Positions 25,791-33,811 are shown, counted from the first letter of the stretch. The stretch is DNA of 64,000 nt from Cupriavidus campinensis (GCF_905397395.1 NZ_CAJPVH010000020.1:29999-93998); one strand, 5' to 3'. Program-made: numbers and translations. Notes: generated by a model not told the origin, from the letters alone.

Positions 25791-26762
25791 GTGAATGCCA
25801 TGACTTCCAATTTGACCCCGCGTTGTGTGGGACGCCATCTTATCGATTTGCCTGCTGACGCGACGGTCGGGGGCGTCGTCACCTTGCAGGACGCATTGAT
25901 CGAGACAGAAATCATGTCCATCGACGCATTCAACAAGGAAATATCGGAGCGGGAAACGGAACTCAAGGCGGTAAAGAGCATTGACGCTCACCCATTCCTC
26001 TATCTGAATGTACCCGCGTGGGACGAGCATTCCCGCTACTTCATGCACCGGGGCTCGGAATACAGCCACATCGCAAACCGGATTCTGGAAGGCTATCGTT
26101 GGGAGAATGGGGTTCGCGTCAAGGTCACGCTGGAGGCGTCAGATTTCAGCAGCCCCGATCAGGCGGATGACCCGATCGTGCAGCGTATGGATGTCAAGAA
26201 CAGTGTGCCGACAAAGGCCAATCATGTCTTTGAACTGCTCACGAATTTCCGGGGCCGCGGCGAGAACGAGATTCCATCGGAGCCGGGATTGTGCTTGCCG
26301 GACGGTCTGATTCTCGGAAAAGCGAAAGAGGACGAACGCGTGACTGCGATGTTCAACGTCGCAAGCCATGAGGACGTCGAATTCACACTTGTGACGGATT
26401 CGGATCTCGTTGAAAGGAGTTCGCTATTGCAGAGGCATCGCCAGATCGAGGACGCATTGTCGCAGATCGAGGGGGGGCGAACGGTTCGAAAAGGCAAGGT
26501 TGCTTTGGCCGGCGTTGACGCCGAGGAATGGCTGTTGGCAGGCCCGAGACCCACCACGGAAGTGCATGGGCATCTCTTCAGCCTGGAAGGCAACGCGCTT
26601 GAGAACGATGTGCTGGCGCCTTTCGTAGGGCTCGATATGGAGACAGCGGTCCCGCTCCCGGACGATCGCGGGCTAGAGCGCGCATCGCTGACGGACGCCG
26701 AAGCCCTCGCGGTCTGGGACGCCATCTCCCGAACCCTGCGGCCCCGGCCCAATGGCTTCTGA
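25689..26762 (+). CDS. Tli4-like T6SS immunity lipoprotein B3
   Basis: A 357-residue protein with a signal peptide identical to that of immunity B2 (MMKRYVVISAILGASLALPAC) and the same junction sequence before its paired ATG codons. The conserved blocks are as in B1/B2. Two windows differ strongly: residues about 50-65 (ATVGGVVTLQDALIETEIMS) and about 222-245, where it reads EPGLCLPDGLILGKAKEDERVTAMF rather than the RGKAR-type sequence of B1/B2. In that second window it resembles immunity A and C more. This mosaic pattern suggests that specificity segments have been exchanged between family members. It has no adjacent lipase of its own. Confidence 0.8.
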   Translation: MMKRYVVISAILGASLALPACGKTPPLAPQEQQTVNAMTSNLTPRCVGRHLIDLPADATVGGVVTLQDALIETEIMSIDAFNKEISERETELKAVKSIDAHPFLYLNVPAWDEHSRYFMHRGSEYSHIANRILEGYRWENGVRVKVTLEASDFSSPDQADDPIVQRMDVKNSVPTKANHVFELLTNFRGRGENEIPSEPGLCLPDGLILGKAKEDERVTAMFNVASHEDVEFTLVTDSDLVERSSLLQRHRQIEDALSQIEGGRTVRKGKVALAGVDAEEWLLAGPRPTTEVHGHLFSLEGNALENDVLAPFVGLDMETAVPLPDDRGLERASLTDAEALAVWDAISRTLRPRPNGF

Positions 26763-26775
26763 CAGCGGAGGGTCT

Positions 26776-27822
26776 GTGAAAGCGCATGCCGCGGCAGCCC
26801 TCACGCTCTGCGCGACCCTGATGCTCGGGGCCTGCGGCAGGGCGCCCAAGATGTCCCCGCCGGAACAACAGGCCGTCGATGCGCTGACCCACAATCTGAT
26901 CCCCCATTGCGTGGGTCGCTACCTGCTGGAGATGCCGCCGGGCATGGCGATGCTCGGTTCGACAAAGATTCGCGGCATCATGATTGGGACAGAAGTCATG
27001 TCCCTCGGCGCCTTCCAGAATGAGATCGAGAAGCGGGGCGCCCAACTCAAGGCAGTCAAGAGCGTCGATGCTGAACCGTTCCTGTACAAGAACACCACAT
27101 CCCAGGACGGGCAGCCGGGCTATTTCATGCACCGAGGCGCGGTAGACGCCGATCCGGCCAGGCGGGTGCTGGAAGGGTATCGCTGGGAGAATGGCGCCCG
27201 CATCCGGATCGAGCGCGAGGCCTGGGACTTCACCGAGCCGGACCAGTCCGCGAACCCACTGGTTGGCAACGTGACGGTCAAGAACAATGTTCCCCAGCGC
27301 GCCGTTGAAGTGCTGAACATGCTGGATAGCTTCCGGGGCCTGGCCGCCGGTCGCCTTCCCACAAAGCCCGCGCTCTGTGTTCCCCATGGCTATCTGCTGG
27401 GCAAATCCAAGCCGTACGAGTATGTCGATGTGCGCTTCGATCTGCCATCCCACACAGGGGTCTCGTTCCACATCCTCACCCATTCCAGCCTGCACGAGGC
27501 ACCATCGCTGTTGCAGCGAGACGGTATTGACGCGGCGACGGGCGCGCCGGACGGGTGGCGCACGCTGCGAAAGGGTGTCGTCAAGCTGCCGATGGAGCTG
27601 GCCGAAGAATGGCTGATCGTTCGGCCGACGCGCGCGGAAGGGGAGCAGGAACATCTGTTCCGGCTGGAGATCGGCGCGACGGATGGCAGTCCGGACACGC
27701 CCTATTTTGCGCTGACGATGCGCAATCTCCCCTCAACGCCGGCCGCTTTCACCGAAGCCCAGGCACTGGCCCTCTGGGACGCCGTATCGAAAACCCTCCG
27801 CCCCCGCCCGAATGCCTTCTAG
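26776..27822 (+). CDS. Tli4-like T6SS immunity lipoprotein C
   Basis: A 348-residue lipoprotein, the most diverged of the tail copies and richer in G+C. A GTG start gives a compact signal MKAHAAAALTLCATLMLGAC with lipobox LGAC; the upstream in-frame ATG at 26752 overlaps the previous gene and adds a non-signal-like octapeptide. The GGAGGG site sits rather close (3-5 bases) to the GTG. Conserved blocks: LIPHCVGRYLLEMPPG, FLYKNTTSQDGQPGYFMHRGA (the AWDEHSRYF motif is replaced), LEGYRWENGARI, and LWDAVSKTLRPRPNAF at the end. It closes the immunity array and its stop overlaps the convergent NiCoT gene by four bases. Role by homology only. Confidence 0.78.
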   Translation: MKAHAAAALTLCATLMLGACGRAPKMSPPEQQAVDALTHNLIPHCVGRYLLEMPPGMAMLGSTKIRGIMIGTEVMSLGAFQNEIEKRGAQLKAVKSVDAEPFLYKNTTSQDGQPGYFMHRGAVDADPARRVLEGYRWENGARIRIEREAWDFTEPDQSANPLVGNVTVKNNVPQRAVEVLNMLDSFRGLAAGRLPTKPALCVPHGYLLGKSKPYEYVDVRFDLPSHTGVSFHILTHSSLHEAPSLLQRDGIDAATGAPDGWRTLRKGVVKLPMELAEEWLIVRPTRAEGEQEHLFRLEIGATDGSPDTPYFALTMRNLPSTPAAFTEAQALALWDAVSKTLRPRPNAF

Positions 27823-28955
27823 CCAACCTTCACGTCGATCTTGTCATACCCCTTGATCCGATACACCGCCATGGACACCAGCCAGCTCACCACGAACACG
27901 CCGATGATCACGTAGCCGAGCATGCCGAACTGCTCGCCGATGCCGGTGATCCAGTCCCACGGCTGGCCGGTCAGCTCCAGCTTGCGCGCGATCAGTGACA
28001 GCGCCTGGATGCCGCCGATCACCACCGCCACGAGGATCGAGACCAGCGTGATGGTCATGTTGTAGTACAGCTTGCGGATGGGGCGCGTGAAGGCCCAACC
28101 GTAGGCGCGCAGCATCAGCACGCCGTCTGTGGTATCGACCAGCGACATGCCGACCGTGAACAGCACCGGAAAGACCATCACGCTCCAGTACGAGATGCCC
28201 TGCGCCGCCTGCCCGGCTGCGATGCCGAACAGCGCCACCTCCGTGGCGGTGTCGAAGCCGATGCCGAACAGGAAGCCCATCGGATACAGGTGCCAGCTGC
28301 GCGAGGTCATGCGGAACAGCGGGCGGAACAGCCGCGCCACCACGCCGTGGGCGGACAGCATCAGGTCCAGATCCTGGGCGGCGAGGGTGCCGCCGCGCCG
28401 GACCTTGCGGAAGGCGCGCCACACCGAGCGCAGGATCAACAGGTTGAAGAAGGCCAGCAGGAACAGGAACGTGGCCGAGACGCTCGTGCCGATCAGCCCG
28501 CCCACGTCCTGCATCTCACCGAAGTGCGATTGCAGGAACACGGCGGCGAAGGCGACCCCGATGGACATCAGTGTCACCACCGACGAATGCCCGAGCGAGA
28601 AGAAGAAGCCCACGGAGATCGGATAGCGACCCTCCTGCATCAGCTTGCGCGTGACGTTGTCGATGGCCGCGATGTGGTCGGCATCCACGGCGTGGCGCAG
28701 CCCCAGCGTATAGGCCAGCACCGCCGACGCCATGAGGACCGGCTGGTGGCGGAACGCGATCCAGGCCCACAGCCATGCCACGACGTTGGCGAGGATCAGG
28801 AACGCGTAGAGCGCGGTGACCTTGCGCCGGCTGTCGGCGGGCTGGTCATCGAAAATGCTGGCGAGGAAGGCGAGAAAGGCGGCAAAGGCGCGCAGCCCGG
28901 TGACGGCGGCCGGGCGCGAGCGGCCATGGGAATGCGCAGACGGATGGTGTGTCAT
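27819..28955 (-). CDS. NiCoT-family nickel/cobalt permease
   Basis: A 378-residue integral membrane protein with about eight hydrophobic helices. The family signature RHAVDADHI (residues 87-95, within LGLRHAVDADHIAAIDN) is intact, followed by SVGFFFSLGHSSVV and LFGIGFDTATEV, the other two diagnostic motifs. NiCoT permeases move Ni2+ or Co2+ into the cytoplasm with high affinity. The ATG was chosen because longer frames upstream run through the riboswitch. The His-rich N-terminus (MTHHPSAHSHGRS) could bind metal. A cobalamin riboswitch in the leader indicates that cobalt for B12 synthesis is the relevant substrate, with repression when B12 is plentiful. It converges on the last immunity gene with a 4-base overlap. 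Confidence 0.93.
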   Translation of the reverse strand: MTHHPSAHSHGRSRPAAVTGLRAFAAFLAFLASIFDDQPADSRRKVTALYAFLILANVVAWLWAWIAFRHQPVLMASAVLAYTLGLRHAVDADHIAAIDNVTRKLMQEGRYPISVGFFFSLGHSSVVTLMSIGVAFAAVFLQSHFGEMQDVGGLIGTSVSATFLFLLAFFNLLILRSVWRAFRKVRRGGTLAAQDLDLMLSAHGVVARLFRPLFRMTSRSWHLYPMGFLFGIGFDTATEVALFGIAAGQAAQGISYWSVMVFPVLFTVGMSLVDTTDGVLMLRAYGWAFTRPIRKLYYNMTITLVSILVAVVIGGIQALSLIARKLELTGQPWDWITGIGEQFGMLGYVIIGVFVVSWLVSMAVYRIKGYDKIDVKVG

Positions 28956-28995
28956 CGATAAGCCGGGCGACCCCGCCCGTGCAACAGGGGTGACG

Positions 28996-29262
28996 ATGAT
29001 GACCACAGGCCGGTATCCGGGCTTGCAGGGCGGGAGGCTGGCTCCCCGGTTTCGCCGCCTTCCCGCGCCTGCCGTGGCGGCGTGGCGCAGTGACTGCCGG
29101 TCCGTGGACCGGCATGGCGATTCCTGACCTGCTGACCGTTGCGGGGGCAGCACAGGCTTTGCCATCGGGCGGATCTCCCGGACCATGGCGCACCTGTTTC
29201 CCGTTTAACCCGCGCAAGGCGCGGGCACCTGCAATCGCTCGCGGCAGGCAAAACCTGTGCCG
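28996..29262 (-). promoter_or_regulatory. Cobalamin (B12) riboswitch upstream of the NiCoT gene
   Basis: Read on the minus strand, the leader holds the ordered cobalamin-riboswitch elements: GGTGCCCGCG near 29230, GGGTTAAACGGGAAACAGGTG-type sequence around 29200, the core GCTGCCCCCGCAACGGT around 29130-29150, and the B12-box-like AAGCCCGGATACCGGCCTG around 29005-29025. Order, spacing and the nearly invariant CCCCGCAACGGT core make the identification firm. It ends about 40 bases before the permease start, consistent with control of translation or termination in response to adenosylcobalamin. Confidence 0.9.
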
Positions 29263-29271
29263 CAGGCGCGG

Positions 29272-29300
29272 ATTCTACGGGTTGCGGCGCCGCATGGAAA
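29272..29300 (-). promoter_or_regulatory. Probable promoter of the riboswitch-NiCoT transcript
   Basis: On the minus strand, TTTCCA and TAGAAT are separated by 17 bases, placing the transcription start about 10 bases before the riboswitch. The remaining sequence up to the cardiolipin synthase start (about 29301-29453) shows no gene and presumably holds the divergent promoter. Confidence 0.55.
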
Positions 29301-29453
29301 GTGACGTCCCCTGCAGCGCCCAAATTGCAGCGGCAGGTAGGCGCGCCCGGTAATCGCTGCAACGATCTGGCCACTTTCGGGTGCGGAAGGCTTGTCTGGC
29401 AAGCCGCGACGCGCACTGGCGGCGGCAGGCACCGTTCGTGCTTGGTGCCAGAG

Positions 29454-30704
29454 ATGGGCCCCACATGGACGACCGGAAACCAGCTCCGCCTACTCGAAAA
29501 CGGGGAGGAATACTTCCCGCGGGTACTGGCGGCCATCGCAGGTGCGCAGCGGAGCGTGCTGCTGGAGACCTTCATCCTGTTCGATGACGAGGTCGGCCAG
29601 CCGCTGCGCGACGCGCTGATCGCGGCGGCGCGCCGGGGCGTCAGCGTGGCGTTGACTGTCGACGGCTTCGGCTCGGCCGATCTGTCGCCCGCGTTCCTTT
29701 CCGGGCTGGTGGAGGCGGGCGTGGTTGTCCGTCTGTTCTCGCCCCGCCGGCGGCTGGTCGGCATGCGTACCAACCTGTTCCGGCGCCTGCACCGCAAGCT
29801 TGTTGCCGTGGATGCCAGCGTGGCCTTCGTCGGCGGCATTAACGTCTCGGTACAGCACCTGATCGATTCCGGCCCGCTGGCCAAGCAGGACTACGCGGTC
29901 GAGGTACGCGGCCCCGCCGCACGCGAGATCCATGCGTTCCTGCTGGACGCCATCCACGCCAACTCACCGGGCCCGAAGGCACCGCCCCAGCGCCCGGCAC
30001 GCCGGATGCGCGAGGCTGGCGCGCTGGCCGGCCCCGGCGCCGCGCTCCTTGTCACGCGCGACAACGACCGGCACCGCCGCGACATCGAGCGCCAATACCT
30101 GCTGGCCATCCGTGGTGCGGAGCGCGAGTTGATCATCGCCAACGCCTATTTCCTGCCCGGATACCGCTTGCTCCAGGCGATCTGCGATGCCGCCCGGCGC
30201 GGTGTGGACGTGCAGCTGATTGTCCAGGGCAACCCCGACATGATGTGGGTCAAGCGCACCGTGGACATGCTCTACGCCCACCTGCGCGAGGCGGGCGTGC
30301 GCATCTTCGAGTACTGCGAGCGGCCCTTGCACGGCAAGGTTGCCGTGGTCGACGACGACTGGGCGACGGTCGGCTCGAGCAATCTGGACCCGCTGAGCCT
30401 GTTCCTGAACCTCGAAGCCAACCTCATCATCCGCGACACAGCCTTTGCCGCCACACTGAAGCAAAACCTGCGCACGCGCATGGAAAGCAGCTGCCAGGAA
30501 GTGCCCGCCACGCCAGACGGCGCCCGCCCGCGCTGGCAGGGCCTGGCCACGGCACTGGTCTTCCACGCGCTGCGGCGCTTCCCGGCCTGGGCGGGATGGC
30601 TGCCGGCCCATACGCCGAAGCTGCTCACGCCGACGCTGGACGCGCCGCCGTCCGGCTGGCAAAGCGGCGTGGCCACGCCCCCGCGCGAACAGGACTGCCC
30701 ATGA
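29454..30704 (+). CDS. clsB: Cardiolipin synthase B-like phospholipase D-family protein
   Basis: A 416-residue PLD-superfamily enzyme. The ATG gives the family N-terminus TTGNQLRLLENGEEYFPRVL; the frame is open much further upstream but that part overlaps the riboswitch. Two HKD motifs are complete: LHRKLVAVD with His113 and LHGKVAVVDDDWATVGSSNLDPLS with His293. ClsB-type enzymes transfer a phosphatidyl group to make cardiolipin from phosphatidylglycerol or phosphatidylethanolamine at the inner membrane. The gene overlaps the next one (YbhN-like) by ATGA, the same clsB-ybhN neighbourhood known from enterobacteria. A short C-terminal extension after the second HKD domain is hydrophobic and Pro-rich. 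Confidence 0.9.
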   Translation: MGPTWTTGNQLRLLENGEEYFPRVLAAIAGAQRSVLLETFILFDDEVGQPLRDALIAAARRGVSVALTVDGFGSADLSPAFLSGLVEAGVVVRLFSPRRRLVGMRTNLFRRLHRKLVAVDASVAFVGGINVSVQHLIDSGPLAKQDYAVEVRGPAAREIHAFLLDAIHANSPGPKAPPQRPARRMREAGALAGPGAALLVTRDNDRHRRDIERQYLLAIRGAERELIIANAYFLPGYRLLQAICDAARRGVDVQLIVQGNPDMMWVKRTVDMLYAHLREAGVRIFEYCERPLHGKVAVVDDDWATVGSSNLDPLSLFLNLEANLIIRDTAFAATLKQNLRTRMESSCQEVPATPDGARPRWQGLATALVFHALRRFPAWAGWLPAHTPKLLTPTLDAPPSGWQSGVATPPREQDCP

Positions 30705-31666
30705 CGATGATCGCCAAGGCGCGCCGGCGCATCCCCTGGAAAGCCGTCAAACGCGTGGCCGGCGTGGCGTTCGTCGTGCTGGTGGTGGTGCTGATCTTCC
30801 GCGCGCTGGGCGGCATCGACTGGGCCAAGGTGTGGCAGGGGTTGAAGGGCTACGATGCCCGCACGCTGCTGCCCGCCGCCGGGCTGGCGTGCCTGAGCTT
30901 CCTGCTCCACGCCTCGTTCGACCTGCTCGGCCGGCACTACACGCGTCACCACCTGTCGACGCTGCGCGTGATGCTGACCGCGTTCATCGCCTATATCTTC
31001 AACCTCAATATCGGCGCCGTGGTGGGCGGGCTCGGGGTACGGCTGCGGCTCTACTCGAAGGCCGAAGTCAGCGGCTCGCAGGTGGCCGGGGTCTACACCA
31101 TCGCCATCGTCACGAACTGGACCGGCTACATGCTGATTGCCGGCATCGTCTTCAGCCTGTATCCGCCAGCGCTGCCGCCGGCCTGGGGCATCAGCGAGCT
31201 GGCACTGCGCGGCCTGGGCGTGCTGATGTTCCTTGCCGGGCTGGCCTACTGGCTGGCCTGCGCCAAGGCCACGCGGCGCCGCATCAAGATTCGCGGGCAC
31301 GTGTTCAGCCTGCCCAGCCTGCGCTTCGCCCTGCTGCAAAGCGCGCTGTCCATCACCAACTGGATCACGCTCGCCGCCATCATCAACCTGCTGCTGCCGA
31401 AGGAGGTGAACCTGCCGGCGGTGCTGAGCGTGCTGCTGATTGGCAGCGTGGCGGGCGCGCTGGCGCATATCCCCGCCGGCCTGGGCGTGCTGGAGACGGT
31501 GTTCGTGCTGCTGCTGGGCAACCAGGTGCCCCAGCACACGCTGCTGGCGGCGCTGATCGTCTACCGCGCGCTGTACTACCTGATTCCGATGGTCTTTGCC
31601 TCTGCGCTGTATGCGTGGATGGAGATGCGGACTGGGCCTCCGCAGCCGAGGACGGACAGCGCCTAA
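30701..31666 (+). CDS. ybhN: YbhN/UPF0104-family membrane protein (LPG synthase TM-region like)
   Basis: A 321-residue integral membrane protein with roughly eight helices, beginning with a basic stretch (MIAKARRRIPWKAVKR) and helix VAGVAFVVLVVVLIF. The family motif region NLNIGAVVGGLGVRLRLYSKAEVSGSQVAGV (about 86-116) and AHIPAGLGVLETVFVLLLG (about 255-275) match the transmembrane part of lysylphosphatidylglycerol synthases, without the catalytic soluble domain. Translationally coupled to the cardiolipin synthase by an ATGA overlap. Proteins of this family are suspected to flip or handle phospholipids, but no activity is firmly established. Confidence 0.88.
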   Translation: MTMIAKARRRIPWKAVKRVAGVAFVVLVVVLIFRALGGIDWAKVWQGLKGYDARTLLPAAGLACLSFLLHASFDLLGRHYTRHHLSTLRVMLTAFIAYIFNLNIGAVVGGLGVRLRLYSKAEVSGSQVAGVYTIAIVTNWTGYMLIAGIVFSLYPPALPPAWGISELALRGLGVLMFLAGLAYWLACAKATRRRIKIRGHVFSLPSLRFALLQSALSITNWITLAAIINLLLPKEVNLPAVLSVLLIGSVAGALAHIPAGLGVLETVFVLLLGNQVPQHTLLAALIVYRALYYLIPMVFASALYAWMEMRTGPPQPRTDSA

Positions 31667-31676
31667 CCCTGACACC

Positions 31677-32426
31677 ATGGATATACCTGCCTCGATCATC
31701 GTCATTTCCCCGCATCTGGACGATGCTGTGTTCAGTTGCGGCAACCTGATCGCCGCCAGCCACGCGGCAATGGTCGTGACCGTCTTTGCCGGCGAGCCTG
31801 CCCCGGCACCTGGCGCGCCGGAATGGGACCTCGCGGCCGGGTTTTCCAGCGGCGCCCAGGCGGTGCGGGCGCGCCGGCAGGAGGATGGCCGCGCCTTGCG
31901 GCGGCTCGGCGCCGAGCCGGTCTGGCTGGACTTCCTCGACGGCCAGTACGGCGGGCGCCGCACCGCGGTGGACATCGCCGTGCGGCTTGGCCGCCTGCTG
32001 TCCCTGCAGCGGCGCGCCACCATCGTCGCGCCGCTGGGGGTGTACCACCCCGACCACGTGCTCGTGAACGCCGCCTGCATGCTGCTGCGCGAAGCCGTGG
32101 CGGTGGACCATTCGGCGCTGGCCGTCGCCGACGACGAGGCCCCGGCCCCGGCCCCGGCCCCCCAGCAGTGGCTGTTCTACGAGGACGCCATCCACCGCCG
32201 CATGCCTGGCGCGTTGCAGAGCCGCCTGGCCGGCTGGTGGCAGGAGGGCCTGATCGTTGCCCCCGTGCACCTGCCGCTATCCCACCCCCAGTACCAGTCC
32301 CGCAAGGCGCTTGCCGTGGAAGCCTACGAGAGCCAGTTGCGCCTGTTCAATGCGGAGCAACTGGCGGATATCAGTGTGCCGGAGCGTTACTGGACCCTCG
32401 ATCCGCATCCGAAACCCGCACGGTGA
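31677..32426 (+). CDS. PIG-L/LmbE-family deacetylase
   Basis: A 249-residue protein starting 10 bases after the YbhN stop; the longer frame upstream overlaps YbhN and is unlikely. The zinc-binding motif SPHLDDAVFS (His13, Asp15, Asp16) opens the chain and the third ligand is in GVYHPDHVLVN (His124/His127). PIG-L enzymes remove acetyl groups from N-acetylglucosaminyl compounds. A Pro-Ala repeat (EAPAPAPAP, near residue 155) interrupts the fold in a loop. Being third in an apparent clsB-ybhN operon, it may act on a glycolipid or envelope precursor; that is inference from position. Confidence 0.87.
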   Translation: MDIPASIIVISPHLDDAVFSCGNLIAASHAAMVVTVFAGEPAPAPGAPEWDLAAGFSSGAQAVRARRQEDGRALRRLGAEPVWLDFLDGQYGGRRTAVDIAVRLGRLLSLQRRATIVAPLGVYHPDHVLVNAACMLLREAVAVDHSALAVADDEAPAPAPAPQQWLFYEDAIHRRMPGALQSRLAGWWQEGLIVAPVHLPLSHPQYQSRKALAVEAYESQLRLFNAEQLADISVPERYWTLDPHPKPAR

Positions 32427-32477
32427 GCGGTCCAGCCAGCGGTAGCCGTTACCCTTCCTTGTAAGGCTTACCCGGCC

Positions 32478-32615
32478 CTACCAGTACGTGGCGATGTAGG
32501 CCACGAGCATCAGCGCGATGCCCCCGAGGATGAGCGGATGGGTCCAGACCCGGCGCGGCTTGCCGCGCAAACGGTGCATTTTCTGCTGCTTGTCCTGCAC
32601 GTCGCCATGAAGCAT
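32478..32615 (-). CDS. 45-residue single-pass membrane protein
   Basis: The ATG is preceded by GGGAG at five bases on the minus strand, a good ribosome site for so short a frame. The product has a basic N-terminal half (DKQQKMHRLRGKPRRVW) and a C-terminal helix (LILGGIALMLVAYIATYW), the usual layout of small inner-membrane proteins. No family recognised. It stands alone between the PIG-L gene and the divergent Bug operon, about 185 bases before the latter's start. Confidence 0.55.
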   Translation of the reverse strand: MLHGDVQDKQQKMHRLRGKPRRVWTHPLILGGIALMLVAYIATYW

Positions 32616-32800
32616 GGAATCTCCCAGGTGAGCGACCCATTCGGGCCCGGTCTCTGCCATGTGCAGATTGCGTGCCACCGGCCCGGGCGCCGGAGGCGGC
32701 CAGCCGGTCCTGCCGATAGGACCAGCTGGTCCCATTGAACCGTCCGGGCGGCTCCCCTAGAGTCAGTCTCCATAACACCGACACCCACCGGAGACAGGAC

Positions 32801-33811
32801 GTGCACCCCAACCGACGACAATTCCTCGGCCAATTCCTCGGCCAATTCTTCGATCATTGCGCCGTGGCCGCCGTGGCCGCCGTGGCCGCCGTGGCAATGA
32901 CTGCTTCCCCGCTGGCCATGGCGCAGGACAAGCCCATCACCATCGTCGTGGGCAGCCCGGCGGGCGGCACCACCGACGCGCTGGCCCGGCTGATCGCCCG
33001 GTCGATGGGGGACTCGCTCCATCGCACCGTAGTGGTGGACAACCGGCCCGGCGCGGGCGGCAATATCGCCGCGCAGTACGTGGCGCGCAGCACGCCGGAC
33101 GGCAGTACGCTGCTGATGAGCTTCACCGGCCACACCATCAACGCCTCGCTCTACAAGAACCTGCCGTTCGATGCCGTACGTGACTTCACGCCCATCACCA
33201 TGGTGGCGCGGGTGCCCAGCGTGCTGGTGGCGCGCAAGAACGCGCCGTTCGACACCACGGCCGGCCTGATCGACTACGCGAAGCGCAATCCCGGCAAGCT
33301 GAGCTTCGCCATCGGCGCGCAGGGCTCGTCGCTGCATCTGGCCAGCGAGCAGTTCAAGCTCCAGACCGGCACGGACATCCTCAACATCCCTTACAAGGGC
33401 ACCAACCCCGCGCTGACCGACCTGCTCGGCGGCACGGTGGACCTGATGTTCGCGAGCACGGTGAACGTGCTGCCCCACGCGCGCAGCGGCGCGATCAAGA
33501 TCCTCGGCGTCAGCAGCAAGGACCCGCTGCCGCAGTTCCCCAGCGTGCCGGCCATCGGCAGCACGGTGAAGGGCTTCGAGTCGAGCGCGTGGTTTGGCCT
33601 GTTCGGTCCGGCCAGGCTGCCGCCGGCCACGGTGGACCAGCTCTATCGCGCCGTGCGCGTGGCCGTGGAAGACCCGGCCTACCGGCAACGCATGGAGACC
33701 GAGGCCGCCACGGCGGTGAGCATGACGCCGCAGCAGTTTGGACAGTTCGTCCGCAACGATATCCAGCACTGGGCCAAGGTGATCCAGGCGTCTGGCACGA
33801 AGGTGGAATAA
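32801..33811 (+). CDS. Bug-family substrate-binding protein with repeat-expanded signal peptide
   Basis: A 336-residue receptor. The GTG start follows GGAGACAGGAC; it gives a Tat-like NRRQFLGQ motif and an export signal whose hydrophobic core AVAAVAAVAAVA is encoded by a 9-bp tandem repeat (32861-32895), preceded by a duplicated 12-bp unit encoding QFLGQFLG. The mature protein (from AQDKPITIVVGSPAGGTTDALARL) has the Bug motifs VDNRPGAGGNIAAQYVA, PYKGTNPALTDLLGG and LPPATVDQLYRAV. First gene of the operon with the LeuC/LeuD-like hydratase and the lyase; its stop abuts the next start. It would capture the operon's carboxylate substrate in the periplasm. Confidence 0.9.
   Translation: MHPNRRQFLGQFLGQFFDHCAVAAVAAVAAVAMTASPLAMAQDKPITIVVGSPAGGTTDALARLIARSMGDSLHRTVVVDNRPGAGGNIAAQYVARSTPDGSTLLMSFTGHTINASLYKNLPFDAVRDFTPITMVARVPSVLVARKNAPFDTTAGLIDYAKRNPGKLSFAIGAQGSSLHLASEQFKLQTGTDILNIPYKGTNPALTDLLGGTVDLMFASTVNVLPHARSGAIKILGVSSKDPLPQFPSVPAIGSTVKGFESSAWFGLFGPARLPPATVDQLYRAVRVAVEDPAYRQRMETEAATAVSMTPQQFGQFVRNDIQHWAKVIQASGTKVE

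Noticed and set aside
16760..27822. Prophage or integrative element around vgrG
   Set aside because: No integrase, tail, capsid or lysis gene and no flanking repeats or tRNA were found; the genes fit a T6SS vgrG island. Core T6SS genes are also absent from the window.
29139..29453. Longer N-terminus for the ClsB-like protein
   Set aside because: The in-frame extension crosses the NiCoT promoter and riboswitch region and has no family similarity; the ATG at 29454 gives the standard ClsB N-terminus.
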